Assembly (NCBI GenBank): GCA_026713205.1
Contig: JAPOOY010000059.1
Coordinates: forward strand, 1 to 5,484
Direction: 5' to 3'
Length of the DNA stretch: 5,484 bases
DNA from: Bdellovibrionales bacterium
GTDB taxonomy: Bacteria > Bdellovibrionota > Bdellovibrionia > Bdellovibrionales > UBA1609
Below the pieces are notes generated by a model. The model searched no databases, was not told the DNA's origin, and saw only the letters and a program-made list of their open reading frames with translations. Below are positions 5,294-5,484 of this stretch, piece by piece (positions within the stretch are counted from its first letter, which is position 1; each line of letters opens with the position of its first letter). Made by a program: the position numbers and the translations under genes.

Positions 5294-5484
5294 CTATTCC
5301 TTCGGTGAGGCTGCTTCCTGATAGATGCTCATAATTTGTTTTAAAAGATCCAGAGCTTCTTTCTTTGGACGCTGAAAAACATTTCGCCCAACAATACTGC
5401 CGAAGGCTCCCCCTTGTGCCAGCTCCTGAATTTCATTTAACACCTCTTTTGTGCCCTTCCCCGGTCCGCCACTAAAAACAACAA
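5294..5484 (-). CDS. Class I fructose-bisphosphate aldolase, DhnA type (C-terminal part)
   Basis: Only the last 62 residues are in the window; the gene continues past base 5484. The family cleaves fructose 1,6-bisphosphate to dihydroxyacetone phosphate and glyceraldehyde 3-phosphate, or runs in reverse, through a Schiff-base lysine, which lies outside the window. Visible motifs fit the phosphate-binding end of the TIM barrel in DhnA/FbaB proteins: VVFSGGPGKGTKEVLNEI (the SGG loop), then GGAFGSIVGRNVFQRP, where GRN-(I/V)-FQ is the characteristic terminal strand and loop, then a final helix ending ASPKE and TAG at 5294-5296. A DHNA-type aldolase of another pathway, such as 2-amino-3,7-dideoxy-hept-6-ulosonate synthase, shares this fold and cannot be fully excluded from the tail alone, so no symbol is given. 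lysS starts 40 nt downstream with no terminator between. Confidence 0.85.
   Translation of the reverse strand, partial: VVFSGGPGKGTKEVLNEIQELAQGGAFGSIVGRNVFQRPKKEALDLLKQIMSIYQEAASPKE

Overview
The window is AT-rich DNA from a Gram-negative-looking bacterium that I cannot place with confidence. The LysRS is class II. From memory, its sequence around motif 2 and the following PW-x-RMT segment resembles chlamydial enzymes, and the left-hand 230-residue protein reminds me of hypothetical proteins of Bdellovibrio-type bacteria. The class II LysRS argues against a typical alphaproteobacterium. None of this was tested by a search.

Layout. On the + strand, the last ~20 codons of an unknown gene (1-64) overlap by ATGA with an unidentified 230-codon gene (61-753) whose C-terminus looks like a winged helix. 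A gene-free stretch follows (754-990). It holds a 121-bp palindrome with 23-bp perfect arms (826-946), nested inside a second, unrelated inverted repeat (about 784-980). This is the strongest unexplained signal in the window.

Everything to the right is on the - strand and reads leftward: the C-terminal end of a DhnA-type class I fructose-bisphosphate aldolase (from 5484 to 5294), a 40-nt gap, lysS (5253-3586), a 110-nt gap, a GCS2-like glutamate-cysteine-ligase-family gene (3475-2042), a 4-nt gap, and an AstE/aspartoacylase-type zinc hydrolase (2037-991). No convincing terminator separates these four, so they may form one transcription unit ending at the nested inverted repeats, where it meets the + strand genes head-on.

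How the genes fit together. The aldolase (glycolysis/gluconeogenesis) and LysRS (translation) are housekeeping genes. The ligase-like and hydrolase-like proteins are tightly coupled and probably make and break, or trim, the same kind of amino-acid amide; the substrate cannot be told from sequence. I see no CRISPR array, tRNA, rRNA, transposase or phage gene. The candidate for something undescribed is the palindromic element. It resembles small palindromic repeats such as those of Rickettsia in size and form, and it is open to translation on both strands.
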